A stretch of DNA of 64,000 bases, taken from Vibrio sinensis. Lineage in GTDB: Bacteria > Pseudomonadota > Gammaproteobacteria > Enterobacterales > Vibrionaceae. Shown here one piece after another: positions 9,214 to 18,022 of this stretch. Where the stretch lies: NCBI RefSeq assembly GCF_003605645.1, contig NZ_QVMU01000004.1, positions 1 through 64,000 on the forward strand, read 5' to 3'. The position numbers were made by a program, and so were the translations under genes. The notes under the pieces are model-generated. The model did not search any database, was not told the origin of the DNA, and was given only the letters and a program-made list of their open reading frames with translations. The first letter of the stretch is position 1; each line of letters opens with the position of its first letter.

Positions 9214-10024
9214 ATATGAAATTATAGCCATTATTCTTGTTACTATTATTGCTGCGTTTGGTTTGTATCGTTATGAAAATCAATCCAGTAGTTTAGGTAT
9301 TGGCAATATACGCGATGATGGATCAGGTATGCAACTGATAGCTTTTGCTATTGGAAGTCCTCCTGATTTTGCAAAAATAAATAATGTGACTGAGAAAAAG
9401 CGCGCATTTTTTGAGTATTTGAAACCGGGGATTGCATTAGAAAACCAACGCATTGAAAAAGAACGTCGTCGGTTAGATACGATGAAACAGCGTTTCGATA
9501 ACGGTGAATTATCGGCAGAAGATAAGAGCTATGCTAAGCGTCTTGGAAAACTGTATAACGTTAATGTTCCGGCTTCTGGTATCACAGAAGGTTGGTTAGA
9601 TAAAATGCTGCATCGTGTGGACGTATTGCCCGAGGCTTTAGTCTTGATTCAAGCAGCTAATGAATCTGCGTGGGGAACATCTCGATTTGCTACGCAAGGA
9701 AATAATTTTTTTGGTCAGTGGTGTTACCAGAAAGGTTGCGGTCTTGTGCCTTTGCAGCGAGGTGGCGGTAAAAGTCATGAGGTGGCGAAGTTTAGCTCAG
9801 TGCAAGAATCAATCCATCGTTATTTTATGAACGTTAACCGAAACACGGCGTATTACCAACTTCGAGAGATCCGTTATCAACGTCATTTAAAACACGAAAG
9901 TTTAAAAGACGATGCCGCAGCTATCTCATTAACGAATGGGTTAACTAAATACTCTGAACGTGGTGAGGCATACGTCAAGGACTTACAACAAATGATCAGG
10001 CAAAATGAAGCTTATTGGAAATAA
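9206..10024 (+). CDS. bax: Bax-like glucosaminidase, membrane-anchored
   Basis: 272 residues: a short cytoplasmic start, one N-terminal membrane anchor (IIAIILVTIIAAFGLY), then a periplasmic domain. The segment VLIQAANESAWGTSRFATQGNNFFGQWC is the core of the N-acetylglucosaminidase (GH73-like) fold, with the catalytic Glu in ANESAWG; YHQ-like C-terminal helices follow. It most likely cleaves, or binds, peptidoglycan. ATG at 9206 is chosen because it overlaps the upstream gene in the ATGCGTAA arrangement and has CAGGT before it; an ATG seven codons earlier lacks a ribosome binding site. Similar in size and sequence type to E. coli Bax, whose biological role is undefined. Confidence 0.88.
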   Translation: MRKYEIIAIILVTIIAAFGLYRYENQSSSLGIGNIRDDGSGMQLIAFAIGSPPDFAKINNVTEKKRAFFEYLKPGIALENQRIEKERRRLDTMKQRFDNGELSAEDKSYAKRLGKLYNVNVPASGITEGWLDKMLHRVDVLPEALVLIQAANESAWGTSRFATQGNNFFGQWCYQKGCGLVPLQRGGGKSHEVAKFSSVQESIHRYFMNVNRNTAYYQLREIRYQRHLKHESLKDDAAAISLTNGLTKYSERGEAYVKDLQQMIRQNEAYWK

Positions 10025-10056
10025 GTCCATAACATTGACTAAAGATATTGATAACA

Positions 10057-10716
10057 ATGAAAAAAACGTTTGCCTTCTTAAGTGCAGCACTGATTAGTGC
10101 TGCTTCTTTGCCAATCCAAGCGCAAGAATACATGTTCACTTATTCTAAGCTCTATTCCCAAATGAAAAAGAATGCAGATGAGGGACATGATGATGTGAAA
10201 GTCGGTTTCTTTTTTCTCAATGCGAACACAAAGCAACTGTGTAATATAGAAAAAGCATGGATGGAGAAAGAAGAGCATTATGAAAAATTAGACGTCTCTC
10301 CTTACAAAGAGTTATTGGTTCCATTAGATAGTCACCTTAAACAAGCTAATCCACTTGTTTTTGTACAGACGCCTATGGACGAGCGTTGTGACTTCTCAAT
10401 GGTTGTGATGAGCAAGAAGCCATTTAAAGGTGAGGTCACTTACGACGAAGTTTCGGTACTTCTTCCTCAGATGCAAGTCATTTTAGAAGATCTTGGCGGT
10501 TCATTTGCAAGTTGGTTTACGCCTGATGTAGAGGGTGTGACTTTAGAATTTCCTGAACAACTCAATGACACGGTCTCATTTAGCAATGGGACAGAGAAAA
10601 AGATTGTAAATGGGAAAGTACAAATCACATTGGATGAGATTGGTGTGGACGGGACAATGCGTTTGCCTGCAGAAACCTCTCGCGTGCTTCCGTATTTACC
10701 AAAAGCTGATAAATAG
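10057..10716 (+). CDS. DUF2987-type exported protein
   Basis: 219 residues with a signal peptide (MKKTFAFLSAALISAASLPIQAQ, cleavage near AQA-QE). The mature protein has two cysteines (CNIEKAW and RCDFSMV) that may pair in the periplasm, and recurring blocks known from the DUF2987 family of vibrios; no enzyme motif. The ATG at 10057 directly precedes MKK; an upstream TTG is unlikely. It is close behind bax (32 bp) and probably in the same transcript, suggesting an envelope function, but that is inference. A strong bidirectional terminator follows. Confidence 0.8.
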   Translation: MKKTFAFLSAALISAASLPIQAQEYMFTYSKLYSQMKKNADEGHDDVKVGFFFLNANTKQLCNIEKAWMEKEEHYEKLDVSPYKELLVPLDSHLKQANPLVFVQTPMDERCDFSMVVMSKKPFKGEVTYDEVSVLLPQMQVILEDLGGSFASWFTPDVEGVTLEFPEQLNDTVSFSNGTEKKIVNGKVQITLDEIGVDGTMRLPAETSRVLPYLPKADK

Positions 10717-10780
10717 CCCAAACCATCTACTTTATAAAGTTCGCCCAGACTGGGACATACAGTAGATAAAAATGGCACAT

Positions 10781-10808
10781 AAAAAGAGTCGCACTAGCGA
10801 CTCTTTTT
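10781..10808. terminator. Bidirectional terminator between DUF2987 gene and ttcA
   Basis: 12-bp stem AAAAAGAGTCGC / GCGACTCTTTTT with loop ACTA and T-tract, between convergent genes. Confidence 0.88.
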
Positions 10809-10823
10809 TTATCAGTTGAAGAT

Positions 10824-11693
10824 TTACACTTCGTAGAACATTTCAATCAAGTTCGAGTGTGATACCTCAGGACCTTTAAATTCATACTTCTCACGATTAC
10901 CAGTACGATCAATCTGTAAGTTGTTAAAATCGAATATTTCAGGATCGGCTAGTTGTGATGGACTAACATTCTTAATGCTATTAAAAATACTCTCAATACG
11001 TCCAGGGTTAGAGTGGTCCCACTCTGTCAGCATAGATTTGATAACCTTTCTTTGAAGGTTTTCTTGCGAACCACACAAATTACAAGGAATGATCGGGAAC
11101 TGACAAGCCTCAGCATACTTTGCAATGTCTTTTTCTCTACAGTACGTTAGTGGACGAATAACTACGTTACGTCCATCATCGCTCAGTAACTTAGGTGGCA
11201 TCGATTTTAGTTTGCCATTATTGAACATGTTCATGAACAAGGTTTCAACTGCGTCGTCCATGTGATGCCCAAGCGCAATCTTTGTCGCATTAATTTCTTC
11301 AGCAAATGTGTAAAGAGAACCTCTTCTTAGGCGAGAACAAAGAGAACAGGTGGTTTTACCCTCAGGAATCTTATCTTTTACGATCGAGTAGGTGTCTTTA
11401 TCAATAACGTAGTAATCAACGCCCAATGCTTTAAGGTATTCCGGAAGTACGTGCTCAGGAAATCCTGGTTGTTTTTGGTCTAAGTTTACTGCAACCACTT
11501 CAAAGTTAATTGGTGCGACTCGCTTGAGGTGAAGCAAAATATCCAGCATGACAAAGCTATCTTTTCCTCCAGAGATCGCTGCCATGACTTTATCGCCTTC
11601 TTCGATCATGTTGAAATCAATGACGGCTTTACCTGTCAGTCCACGTAATCGTTTTTGAAGTTTTAGCTGGTTGTTAGAAAGCTCTATAGACAT
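10824..11693 (-). CDS. ttcA: tRNA 2-thiocytidine synthetase TtcA
   Basis: Makes 2-thiocytidine at position 32 of some tRNAs, using ATP and an iron-sulfur cluster. The 289 residues show the PP-loop SGGKDS (about residue 41), the CSLC pair and the CNLC pair that hold the cluster, and [14 protein letters not shown]. Length and order fit the TtcA family and exclude TilS and ThiI. It stands alone on the minus strand, downstream of uspE-fnr in the usual Vibrio and Shewanella order. Nothing is missing. Confidence 0.96.
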   Translation of the reverse strand: MSIELSNNQLKLQKRLRGLTGKAVIDFNMIEEGDKVMAAISGGKDSFVMLDILLHLKRVAPINFEVVAVNLDQKQPGFPEHVLPEYLKALGVDYYVIDKDTYSIVKDKIPEGKTTCSLCSRLRRGSLYTFAEEINATKIALGHHMDDAVETLFMNMFNNGKLKSMPPKLLSDDGRNVVIRPLTYCREKDIAKYAEACQFPIIPCNLCGSQENLQRKVIKSMLTEWDHSNPGRIESIFNSIKNVSPSQLADPEIFDFNNLQIDRTGNREKYEFKGPEVSHSNLIEMFYEV

Positions 11694-12257
11694 TCTCTAT
11701 TCGTCCTCGGTTCTTAACTTTGTTAAGGGTTCTAAATTTTGTTTTAAGTTTGGTATCTCAAGCGCGTTTGCGATTAATCTTTGGATAAACCGTTCCTGTT
11801 CATTGATGACCCGGTTTTAATTTTAATATTTGCTTCAACCCTTTGAATTATCGATACTATATTTATATAGCTCTCGGTATCATTTGTGGTAGTAAACATC
11901 TTTACGTGTCTTTGCTTTACTCATCATAAACTCGCTCTTAATTACAGTGTAACAATTAAGAGTTTGCCTATGACTCTTTTGCCAAGCTTAAGTTCAATTC
12001 GCTCAACCATCAGCTTCAACGTTTTTTTACTAAACCAACATTCGCAGTTGATTGAAAGACCGCAGATTATACATAGTTAGAGTCAGAATCCAAATGAAGC
12101 CAAGATCTCTTTTGCTGAATCAGAGACAATTTTGATGCTGGTTGTTATTTTAGGACAGTAAAAACTCTTGTGATAGAAGAATATGGACGGGATAGGCAAG
12201 CGTATGAGTCTCTAGGTTCGCGAATAAACCAGAAGTAAAGATGATGGGTTCGAGGAT
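11694..12257. other. Long intergenic region upstream of ttcA
   Basis: About 560 bp between ttcA and the uspE terminator. A 64-codon frame at 11886-12080 has no ribosome binding site or family resemblance and is not called. The only structure seen is a 9-bp stem at 11935-11943 with 11954-11962 (CTCTTAATT / AATTAAGAG, 10-nt loop). A small RNA cannot be excluded. Confidence 0.35.
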
Positions 12258-12301
12258 AAAAAAGTCCCCTTATCAGATTCACAAGGAAAATCATAAGGGG
12301 A
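12258..12301 (-). terminator. Terminator after uspE
   Basis: 9-bp stem TCCCCTTAT / ATAAGGGGA with a long 19-nt loop and a following T-run on the minus strand. Confidence 0.75.
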
Positions 12302-12325
12302 TAGATTCTAGATGTAATCCGTTTA

Positions 12326-13273
12326 TTAGATCGCAGTTTTAGGGTCTAGTGGACTAATGTAGCCCTGAGGCTTAAGTGCGAGGATGTCACAGTTAATTTT
12401 ATCGATAACATGCTCTGCAGTATTACCAATAAATACTGCTGATAAACCAGTGCGTCCAGTTGTACCAATGATCACCATTGCAGCGTTCAATTCTTTTGCC
12501 GCTTCAGGAATAATATCTTCTGGTAAACCTTGCTCAACTACGGTTTGATCTTCGTCATAACCATGCTTTTGACGCAGTGCTTTCATCGCAGTTAAATGGT
12601 GTCCTCTAACAGCATCAGTGTAGGTTGCAGGGTCAAACTCTGGCAGTTCAATCGTGATATTAGCTGGAGTAACAGGGTAGGCATTTACTAAATAAGGTTT
12701 TGCGCCTAAACGATCAGTGAGACTCTTAAGTTGCTCAACCATGCTATCGTTTAGCCCTAAATGTGTATCATTTTCTGAACCCACATGGACTGAAGCAATG
12801 ATACTGGCATTCTCAGGCCAATCTGAATTTTTTACGAGTAAAACTGGGCTAGGGCATTTACGTAATAAGTGCCAATCTGTTGGGGTGAAAATAACAGATT
12901 CTAACACATCATGTTTACGGGTACCTTTAATGACGATGTCATGCTCTCCGGCGAACACTTCGGCGATAATCGCTTCATAAGGGCGATTGTGCCAAACAAC
13001 ATGCACTTCAAAATCAATATTGTCATTAATATAAGGAGCTGCAACTTTCTGCATCCATTGTTCACGTTGGTGAATAACACCACGACGCATTGCGTCACGC
13101 TCATCAATAGATAGCATTGATGTCATATCATAAGAGAAATCATAGATAGACAAAAAGAATTTCACTTGGCTTCTTGAACGGCTTTTTGCAGCAAGCTGCA
13201 TTGCTCTTGCAAGAGCAGGTTGCTCATCGTTGTTGATATTCGCAACAACTAAAATCTTGTTGTAGATACTCAT
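12326..13273 (-). CDS. uspE: Universal stress protein E
   Basis: 315 residues made of two tandem Usp domains, each about 150 residues: the first opens YNKILVVANINNDEQPAL, the second carries VIIGTTGRTGLSAVFIGNTAEHVI, the ATP-binding-type loop G-x2-G-x9-G-S/T of Usp proteins. Soluble cytoplasmic stress protein linked in E. coli to oxidative-stress resistance and motility. It follows fnr in the same direction, the same pairing as in E. coli (fnr-ynaF/uspE region), which suggests control during oxygen limitation. AGGAG-type site stands a few bases before the ATG. Confidence 0.93.
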   Translation of the reverse strand: MSIYNKILVVANINNDEQPALARAMQLAAKSRSRSQVKFFLSIYDFSYDMTSMLSIDERDAMRRGVIHQREQWMQKVAAPYINDNIDFEVHVVWHNRPYEAIIAEVFAGEHDIVIKGTRKHDVLESVIFTPTDWHLLRKCPSPVLLVKNSDWPENASIIASVHVGSENDTHLGLNDSMVEQLKSLTDRLGAKPYLVNAYPVTPANITIELPEFDPATYTDAVRGHHLTAMKALRQKHGYDEDQTVVEQGLPEDIIPEAAKELNAAMVIIGTTGRTGLSAVFIGNTAEHVIDKINCDILALKPQGYISPLDPKTAI

Positions 13274-13365
13274 ATAAACTCCTTAGCTTTGAGGAGAATC
13301 GTATAAACACTTTAGCGTAGTTCTAGGAAGATTATTAGGAAAAAATACGATGGGGGTTAAGAATT

Positions 13366-13395
13366 ATGATGTAGCTCATTTTTGAGCTACATCAT
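13366..13395. terminator. Perfect stem-loop after fnr
   Basis: 13-bp perfect stem (13366-13378 with 13383-13395) with a TTTT loop, directly behind the fnr stop codon. It has no T-run on the minus strand, so it may protect the fnr mRNA end or terminate only weakly before uspE. Confidence 0.6.
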
Positions 13396-13403
13396 TGATG
13401 TTA

Positions 13404-14153
13404 CTAAGATTCTTTAGATACTCCAGCAAGAGACATTAAAGCATCATGATCAAGGATCGTGATGTATTTGCCTTTAACACTGAGTATTTCAGATTTTTGA
13501 AAACGACCAAGAAGACGGCTAATCGTTTCAACGGTAAGACCTAGATAGTTACCGATATCACCACGAGTCATCGTTAAACGAAATTCACGAGGGCTGAAGC
13601 CACGTTGTGAAAAACGAGTCGAGAGATTATAAAGGAATGCCGCTAAACGCTCTTCAGCATTCTTTTTCGACAATAGAAGGATCATCTCTTGATCGCCTTT
13701 GATTTCGTTACTCATCAAACGCATAATTTGTTGACGAAGTTTAGGCATTTTGCCCGATAAATCATCAAGAATTTCATACGGAATTTCACAAACCATCGAT
13801 GTTTCAAGTGCTTGAGCAAAACTTGGGTGACTATCACCGGTAATCGCATCAAAGCCAACTAAATCACCTGCTAAATGAAACGCTGTAATCTGTTCATCAC
13901 CTTGCTCAGTGATAGTATAGCTTTTGATCGTTCCTGAACGAATCGCATAAAGGGATTTAAGATCATCCCCAGCTTTGAAAAGCTCTTGGCCTTTTTGAAT
14001 CGGCTTTTTACGCTCAATGATCTGGTCGAGTTGATCCAGTTCAGACTCATTTAGCGTAAATGGAATACAAAGTTGGCTAATGCTGCAGTCTTGACAGTGT
14101 ATTGCGCAACCACCTGATTGAATGCGCTTTGTCGTAGGCTTTTCAGAAATCAT
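13404..14153 (-). CDS. fnr: Oxygen-sensing transcription regulator Fnr
   Basis: CRP/FNR-family regulator, 249 residues. The N-terminal cysteines C16, C20, C23 and C29 ([16 protein letters not shown]) together with the cysteine near residue 122 (SMVCEIP) supply the ligands of the oxygen-labile 4Fe-4S cluster. A cyclic-nucleotide-like beta-roll (about 30-150) and a helix-turn-helix with [11 protein letters not shown], whose E..SR residues read TTGAT half-sites, follow. A perfect FNR box lies 17 bp before the start codon, so Fnr probably controls itself. It sits beside the cbb3 oxidase cluster, fitting its role in switching respiration at low oxygen. Confidence 0.97.
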   Translation of the reverse strand: MISEKPTTKRIQSGGCAIHCQDCSISQLCIPFTLNESELDQLDQIIERKKPIQKGQELFKAGDDLKSLYAIRSGTIKSYTITEQGDEQITAFHLAGDLVGFDAITGDSHPSFAQALETSMVCEIPYEILDDLSGKMPKLRQQIMRLMSNEIKGDQEMILLLSKKNAEERLAAFLYNLSTRFSQRGFSPREFRLTMTRGDIGNYLGLTVETISRLLGRFQKSEILSVKGKYITILDHDALMSLAGVSKES

Positions 14154-14169
14154 AACAACCTTTCACTAT

Positions 14170-14183
14170 TTGATATACATCAA
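14170..14183. promoter_or_regulatory. FNR box at the fnr promoter
   Basis: TTGAT-ATAC-ATCAA matches the FNR consensus TTGAT-N4-ATCAA in all ten fixed positions. Being so close to the start codon it would overlap the core promoter or lie downstream of it, favouring autorepression. Confidence 0.8.
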
Positions 14184-14241
14184 TATTTTATCACCCTTAT
14201 AAGCGAAAAGGTAGCTAAAAAAGGTGCTTAAAAACAGAGAA

Positions 14242-14916
14242 CTATTCATTTAATGATAAAACTATGACGGAACCATAGAGTGTATAGAGGGCATAAATTA
14301 AGATTGTGAGCGCAGCAATATGTCGAAAAGTGCTGGATTGTTGCAAATTGTGTAGGTATCCCACACCAAAGCCAATCATAATCATCGAGGGTAATGTCCC
14401 TAAACCAAAAGAGAGCATTATCATCGCGCCATTGGCGACGCTACCAGAAACTGCTGACCATGTTAATGCGGAATAGACTAAACCACATGGCAACCATCCC
14501 CAAATAAAACCAAAAGGTACTGCATGTAGTGGGTGCTTTAACGGCAACAGTGATTTACCTGCTGGCGAGACATAGCGCCATAGTTTTTGTCCAAGTCGCT
14601 CAACAACAAGTAAACCAGACCACCATTTCCCTATATAACAGGCTAGCATTACCATAAAAATCGCGGTAAAAATGCGTAGCCATACGAGTGCACTATTAAA
14701 GTCACCAATCGAAGCAATTGATGCAACGGCACCGCCCACAATGCCGCCTATTAGTGCATAGCTGACAATTCGACCTATATTATAGAAAACAGGCACAACT
14801 TTTGATGGACGTTCTTGCCCTATAGAAAGCAAAGACGCTATACCCCCACACATTGCCATGCAATGACCTGAACCAAGCAAGCCAATCATAAATGCACCAA
14901 GCCAATCAGCCGTCAT
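14242..14916 (-). CDS. SafE/TauE-like membrane protein linked to cbb3 assembly
   Basis: 224 residues, about six membrane segments, of the type annotated 'sulfite exporter TauE/SafE' (DsbD-like fold). Conserved marks are GLLGSGHCMAMCGG at the N-terminus, with a CxxxC pair in the first membrane helix, and GFIWGWLPCGLVYSAL with a CG pair later, which resemble metal- or thiol-handling residues rather than a plain anion exporter. The ATG at 14916 overlaps the end of ccoS by 11 bp, so it belongs to the ccoI-ccoS unit; an earlier start would read far into ccoS. Role in copper or thiol delivery to the oxidase is inferred from this position. Confidence 0.85.
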   Translation of the reverse strand: MTADWLGAFMIGLLGSGHCMAMCGGIASLLSIGQERPSKVVPVFYNIGRIVSYALIGGIVGGAVASIASIGDFNSALVWLRIFTAIFMVMLACYIGKWWSGLLVVERLGQKLWRYVSPAGKSLLPLKHPLHAVPFGFIWGWLPCGLVYSALTWSAVSGSVANGAMIMLSFGLGTLPSMIMIGFGVGYLHNLQQSSTFRHIAALTILIYALYTLYGSVIVLSLNE

Positions 14917-15082
14917 TCTTTTCGTTCTTCTTGTTATTTTTATCTTCTTCGTCAAACAGTATGTTATGGCCTTGGCGCTCTAGATCTTCAAACTGCTCAC
15001 TTTTCACGGCCCAAAGGAAAATAGCAACAGCCACACACACCAATACAATAGCGATAGGAATCAAAATATATAAACTTTCCAC
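14906..15082 (-). CDS. ccoS: cbb3 oxidase maturation protein CcoS
   Basis: 58-residue single-span membrane protein: MESLYILIPIAIVLVCVAVA anchor, then the family mark KSEQFEDLERQGHNILFDEE, then a lysine/asparagine-rich tail. It starts with GTG, which overlaps the ccoI stop codon by one base, and it ends inside the next gene. CcoS is required for insertion of cofactors, haem b and copper, into CcoN in other bacteria. Too short to stand out in an ORF list but unambiguous by motif and position. Confidence 0.93.
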   Translation of the reverse strand: MESLYILIPIAIVLVCVAVAIFLWAVKSEQFEDLERQGHNILFDEEDKNNKKNEKNDG

Positions 15083-17454
15083 TATTTACCTTTTTCGTTA
15101 AGTAGTCGCAGTGAGTTTGATACTACAATAATTGAGCTTGCAGACATACCAACGACAGCAAAATATGGGGCAACTAATCCAGCGACAGCAAGAGGTAAAA
15201 TGAGCACGTTATACCCGAGCGACCATGCTAAGTTCTCTCGGATGATTTTTCGTGTTTGCAGCGCAAGCTCTCGCGCACTAAGTAGACGGTCAAGTTGATC
15301 GCCAAGTAATACCATATCCGCAGAGGCTTTAGCGACATCAGTACCGCCACCCATTGCGACAGATAAATGAGCACCGGCCAAAGTCGGGGCATCATTAATG
15401 CCATCACCAATCATCATTGTTATATCTGAACTATCTAGGTTTCTGAGAAAATTGAGTTTATCTTCTGGTTTTGCTTGTGCCACCACATCGGATATCCCGA
15501 TTTGTTTCGCAACAAGTTGAGCATTGGCATAAGAATCCCCAGTTAAGAGAGTGACTTTAATACCGCTATTTTGGAAAGAACGAATAAAATCAGCGGCTTC
15601 TTGACGAATAGTGTCTTGATATTTGAATGTCGCGACATGGATGTCATCAATGGACAAGAAAATCGATTGTGAGTCGGTTGTCTCAGCGTTGTGTATGACA
15701 AACTCAGCACTGCCGATTTTTACTTGTTGTCCCTGATAATCACCTTGAATGCCAGAACCAATGATGTTTTCAACATTGGTGACGTAGAAGTTAGCATCAT
15801 AATAAGGACGAAATGCTTTAGCGATCGGATGATTCGCGTATGATTCTAAAGCTGCTGCGATAGAAAGTAGCGTGGATTCTTCAATATTTTGAAAACGCTC
15901 AACCTCACTAATGACGATGTCGCCATGGGTGAGCGTGCCAGTCTTATCAATGACAAGGTGATTAACTTTGCACAGCGTCTCAAATACGTGGCTTTTTCTC
16001 AACAAAATGCCAAGATGACCCATTCGGGATGTCGCACAAGTTAACGCGGTTGGAGTCGCGAGAGAGAGAGCACATGGACAGGTTGCAACCAATACGGCCA
16101 GCATTATCCAAAAGGCATCATCGGGACGAGTATTATTCCAATATAACCAAGTACCAACTGCGATGATAAGAATCACACCAACGAAGTAACGAGCCACGGT
16201 ATCAGCTATTTCGGCAATCTTAGGCTTAGAGAGCTGAGCTTCATCTTGCAAACGTACAATATTGGCGATCATTGAATCTGCTTTAGACGTGGTGACCTCG
16301 AGATTGAAGGATTCATCGCCATTTAACGTGCCTGCGAAAACAGCATCACCTACTTTTTTTACAACGGGAACGGATTCACCAGTTAACATTGATTCATCGA
16401 CATGCACACGCCCAAGAGTAATCAAACCATCGGCAGGGATATGTTCTCCAGGAAGAACACGAATGTGGTCGCCTATCTGAAGTGTTTTAACTGGAACTTG
16501 TTGACCATCAAGTTTAGTTGCAATGGCAGGAACCAACTTTAGGAGATTACCACTGGCAGCGGCGGCTTTTCTGCGAGCTCGCATTTCGAGAAAACGTCCT
16601 ACAAGTAAGAAGAAAGCAAACATTGAGATGGACTCAAAGAACACTTCACCTTGTTCTGTTACTGTCGCAACTAAACTCGCAACATAAGCAAAAATCATAG
16701 CGATAGAAACGGGTACATCCATTCCTAACGTAAAGCCTCGAATACTGCGCCATGCATTTATATAGAAAGGCAGAGCAGAGTAGAGCATGACAGGCGTAGC
16801 GAAGATTAAGCTTACCCAACGGAAGTAATTCTTAAATTCAGCATCAAGATCGCCAAACACTTCTAAATAGAGCGCAACCGCCAACATCATGACCTGCATG
16901 GTGGCTAATCCGGCAATACCTAGACGATAAAGGTATTGTTTCATTGCCTCGTGATACGCCGATTCTTGTTTATCGGCTTCAAAAGGTGCTGCTTTGTAAC
17001 CTAACCGGTGAATTTCACCCAGCAGTTCACTGAGTTTTGTTTCATCTTTATTCCAAGCGAGTAATGCGCGATGGGTGGTTGTATTGACGCGAATCGAAAC
17101 TACACCTTGTTTTGAACCAACTCGTTTTTCTATTAACCACGCACAAGCAGCACAAGATACCCCATCAAGTGACAGTGTCACCTCTGAGGTTGTATCTGAG
17201 TTTCTGACGAACTCAGATTGCACGTCGTCATTATCATAATGAACGAGTGCACGAAGTTGTTCGGGTACCAAGTCTGCTTTTTCTGCGGGAGCTGTTCGAT
17301 ACTGATAGTAGGAAACAAGTCCACTATCGACGATAGTTTGAGCAACCGTCTCACACCCCGGGCAACACATTTCACGTATTGAGCCGAGTATTTCAACCTG
17401 AAAGTCCGTGTTGACTGGTACTTCTTCACCACAGTGATAACACGATTTACACAT
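15082..17454 (-). CDS. ccoI: Copper-exporting P-type ATPase for cbb3 oxidase, CcoI
   Basis: 790-residue P1B-type ATPase that supplies copper for assembly of the cbb3 binuclear centre. In order: an N-terminal cysteine cluster (CKSCYHCGEE and CCPGC), a heavy-metal domain with SCAAC (about residue 100), membrane helices, TGES actuator loop, the CPC of the translocation site (ATCPCALSLATP), the phosphorylation motif DKTGTLT, and GDGINDAPTLAGA. The double cysteine region before the metal domain is typical of the CcoI/FixI group. It follows ccoH by 7 bp. Phosphorylation and CPC residues are intact. Confidence 0.96.
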   Translation of the reverse strand: MCKSCYHCGEEVPVNTDFQVEILGSIREMCCPGCETVAQTIVDSGLVSYYQYRTAPAEKADLVPEQLRALVHYDNDDVQSEFVRNSDTTSEVTLSLDGVSCAACAWLIEKRVGSKQGVVSIRVNTTTHRALLAWNKDETKLSELLGEIHRLGYKAAPFEADKQESAYHEAMKQYLYRLGIAGLATMQVMMLAVALYLEVFGDLDAEFKNYFRWVSLIFATPVMLYSALPFYINAWRSIRGFTLGMDVPVSIAMIFAYVASLVATVTEQGEVFFESISMFAFFLLVGRFLEMRARRKAAAASGNLLKLVPAIATKLDGQQVPVKTLQIGDHIRVLPGEHIPADGLITLGRVHVDESMLTGESVPVVKKVGDAVFAGTLNGDESFNLEVTTSKADSMIANIVRLQDEAQLSKPKIAEIADTVARYFVGVILIIAVGTWLYWNNTRPDDAFWIMLAVLVATCPCALSLATPTALTCATSRMGHLGILLRKSHVFETLCKVNHLVIDKTGTLTHGDIVISEVERFQNIEESTLLSIAAALESYANHPIAKAFRPYYDANFYVTNVENIIGSGIQGDYQGQQVKIGSAEFVIHNAETTDSQSIFLSIDDIHVATFKYQDTIRQEAADFIRSFQNSGIKVTLLTGDSYANAQLVAKQIGISDVVAQAKPEDKLNFLRNLDSSDITMMIGDGINDAPTLAGAHLSVAMGGGTDVAKASADMVLLGDQLDRLLSARELALQTRKIIRENLAWSLGYNVLILPLAVAGLVAPYFAVVGMSASSIIVVSNSLRLLNEKGK
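17169..17181. promoter_or_regulatory. matS site inside ccoI
   Basis: GTGACAGTGTCAC fits the MatP recognition sequence GTGACRNYGTCAC at every position. It lies within the coding part of ccoI. MatP, encoded at 32659-33108, binds such sites across the Ter macrodomain. Confidence 0.75.
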
Positions 17455-17461
17455 AGTTGAT

Positions 17462-17941
17462 TTAGTTCTTCAATTGAGTCGCACTTGACGAGGGGAAACT
17501 TACTCGGCCTTGAATGAGCCATTCTTTGTTATGTGGCGTCAATTCAATAAACCAAGGGCCTTGTAATTGTTCGGATAACGAAAATCGATATTGACCACTA
17601 GCATCTGAGGTAACTAGCTTTGAAAAGTCACGATCGGGTAGGGTTCTATGAGCAAACATAGCCGTAATAGCGGGGAAATGTTCGAGCTGTCCTTTATCAA
17701 AAGCGATGACTATATCGTTTCCACTAGAGTAAACTTGAGCACCGAGCTTTAGATCACGAGCAATATTGATTTTAGTTATATCAATATTAATGCCTTTCCC
17801 TTTTTTATAGTAATCCTCAGTCACGAGATCCACTGAGTTCTGTGAAAATATCACCACTGTAATTAATGTCCAAACAACGACCGTCAAAGGCAGAATTATT
17901 AGAAACCACGGCCAAAACTGCTTATACCAAGGCTTTACCAT
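17462..17941 (-). CDS. ccoH: cbb3 oxidase assembly protein CcoH
   Basis: 159 residues, FixH family: one N-terminal membrane anchor (WPWFLIILPLTVVVWTLITVVIF) followed by VTEDYYKKGKGIN, the family signature, and a periplasmic immunoglobulin-like domain ending near GRVSFPSS. It binds the oxidase subcomplexes during assembly. The operon here goes straight from ccoP to ccoH; no ccoG lies between, so that protein must be elsewhere or absent. Confidence 0.92.
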   Translation of the reverse strand: MVKPWYKQFWPWFLIILPLTVVVWTLITVVIFSQNSVDLVTEDYYKKGKGINIDITKINIARDLKLGAQVYSSGNDIVIAFDKGQLEHFPAITAMFAHRTLPDRDFSKLVTSDASGQYRFSLSEQLQGPWFIELTPHNKEWLIQGRVSFPSSSATQLKN

Positions 17942-17989
17942 AAAAAAGTTCTCACAAAGAAAAATGAATAGGCTTAAATTAAAGAAAAG

Positions 17990-18012
17990 ACAGCCCCTAG
18001 GAAAGGGGCTGT
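17990..18012 (-). terminator. Terminator after ccoP
   Basis: 9-bp stem ACAGCCCCT / AGGGGCTGT followed by a T-rich run on the minus strand; separates the structural genes ccoNOQP from the assembly genes ccoHIS. Confidence 0.8.
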
Positions 18013-18022
18013 TATTGAAATG

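Noticed and set aside
11886..12080. 64-codon frame between ttcA and uspE
   Set aside because: No ribosome binding site and no family resemblance; contains a short hairpin. A small RNA is as likely as a gene.
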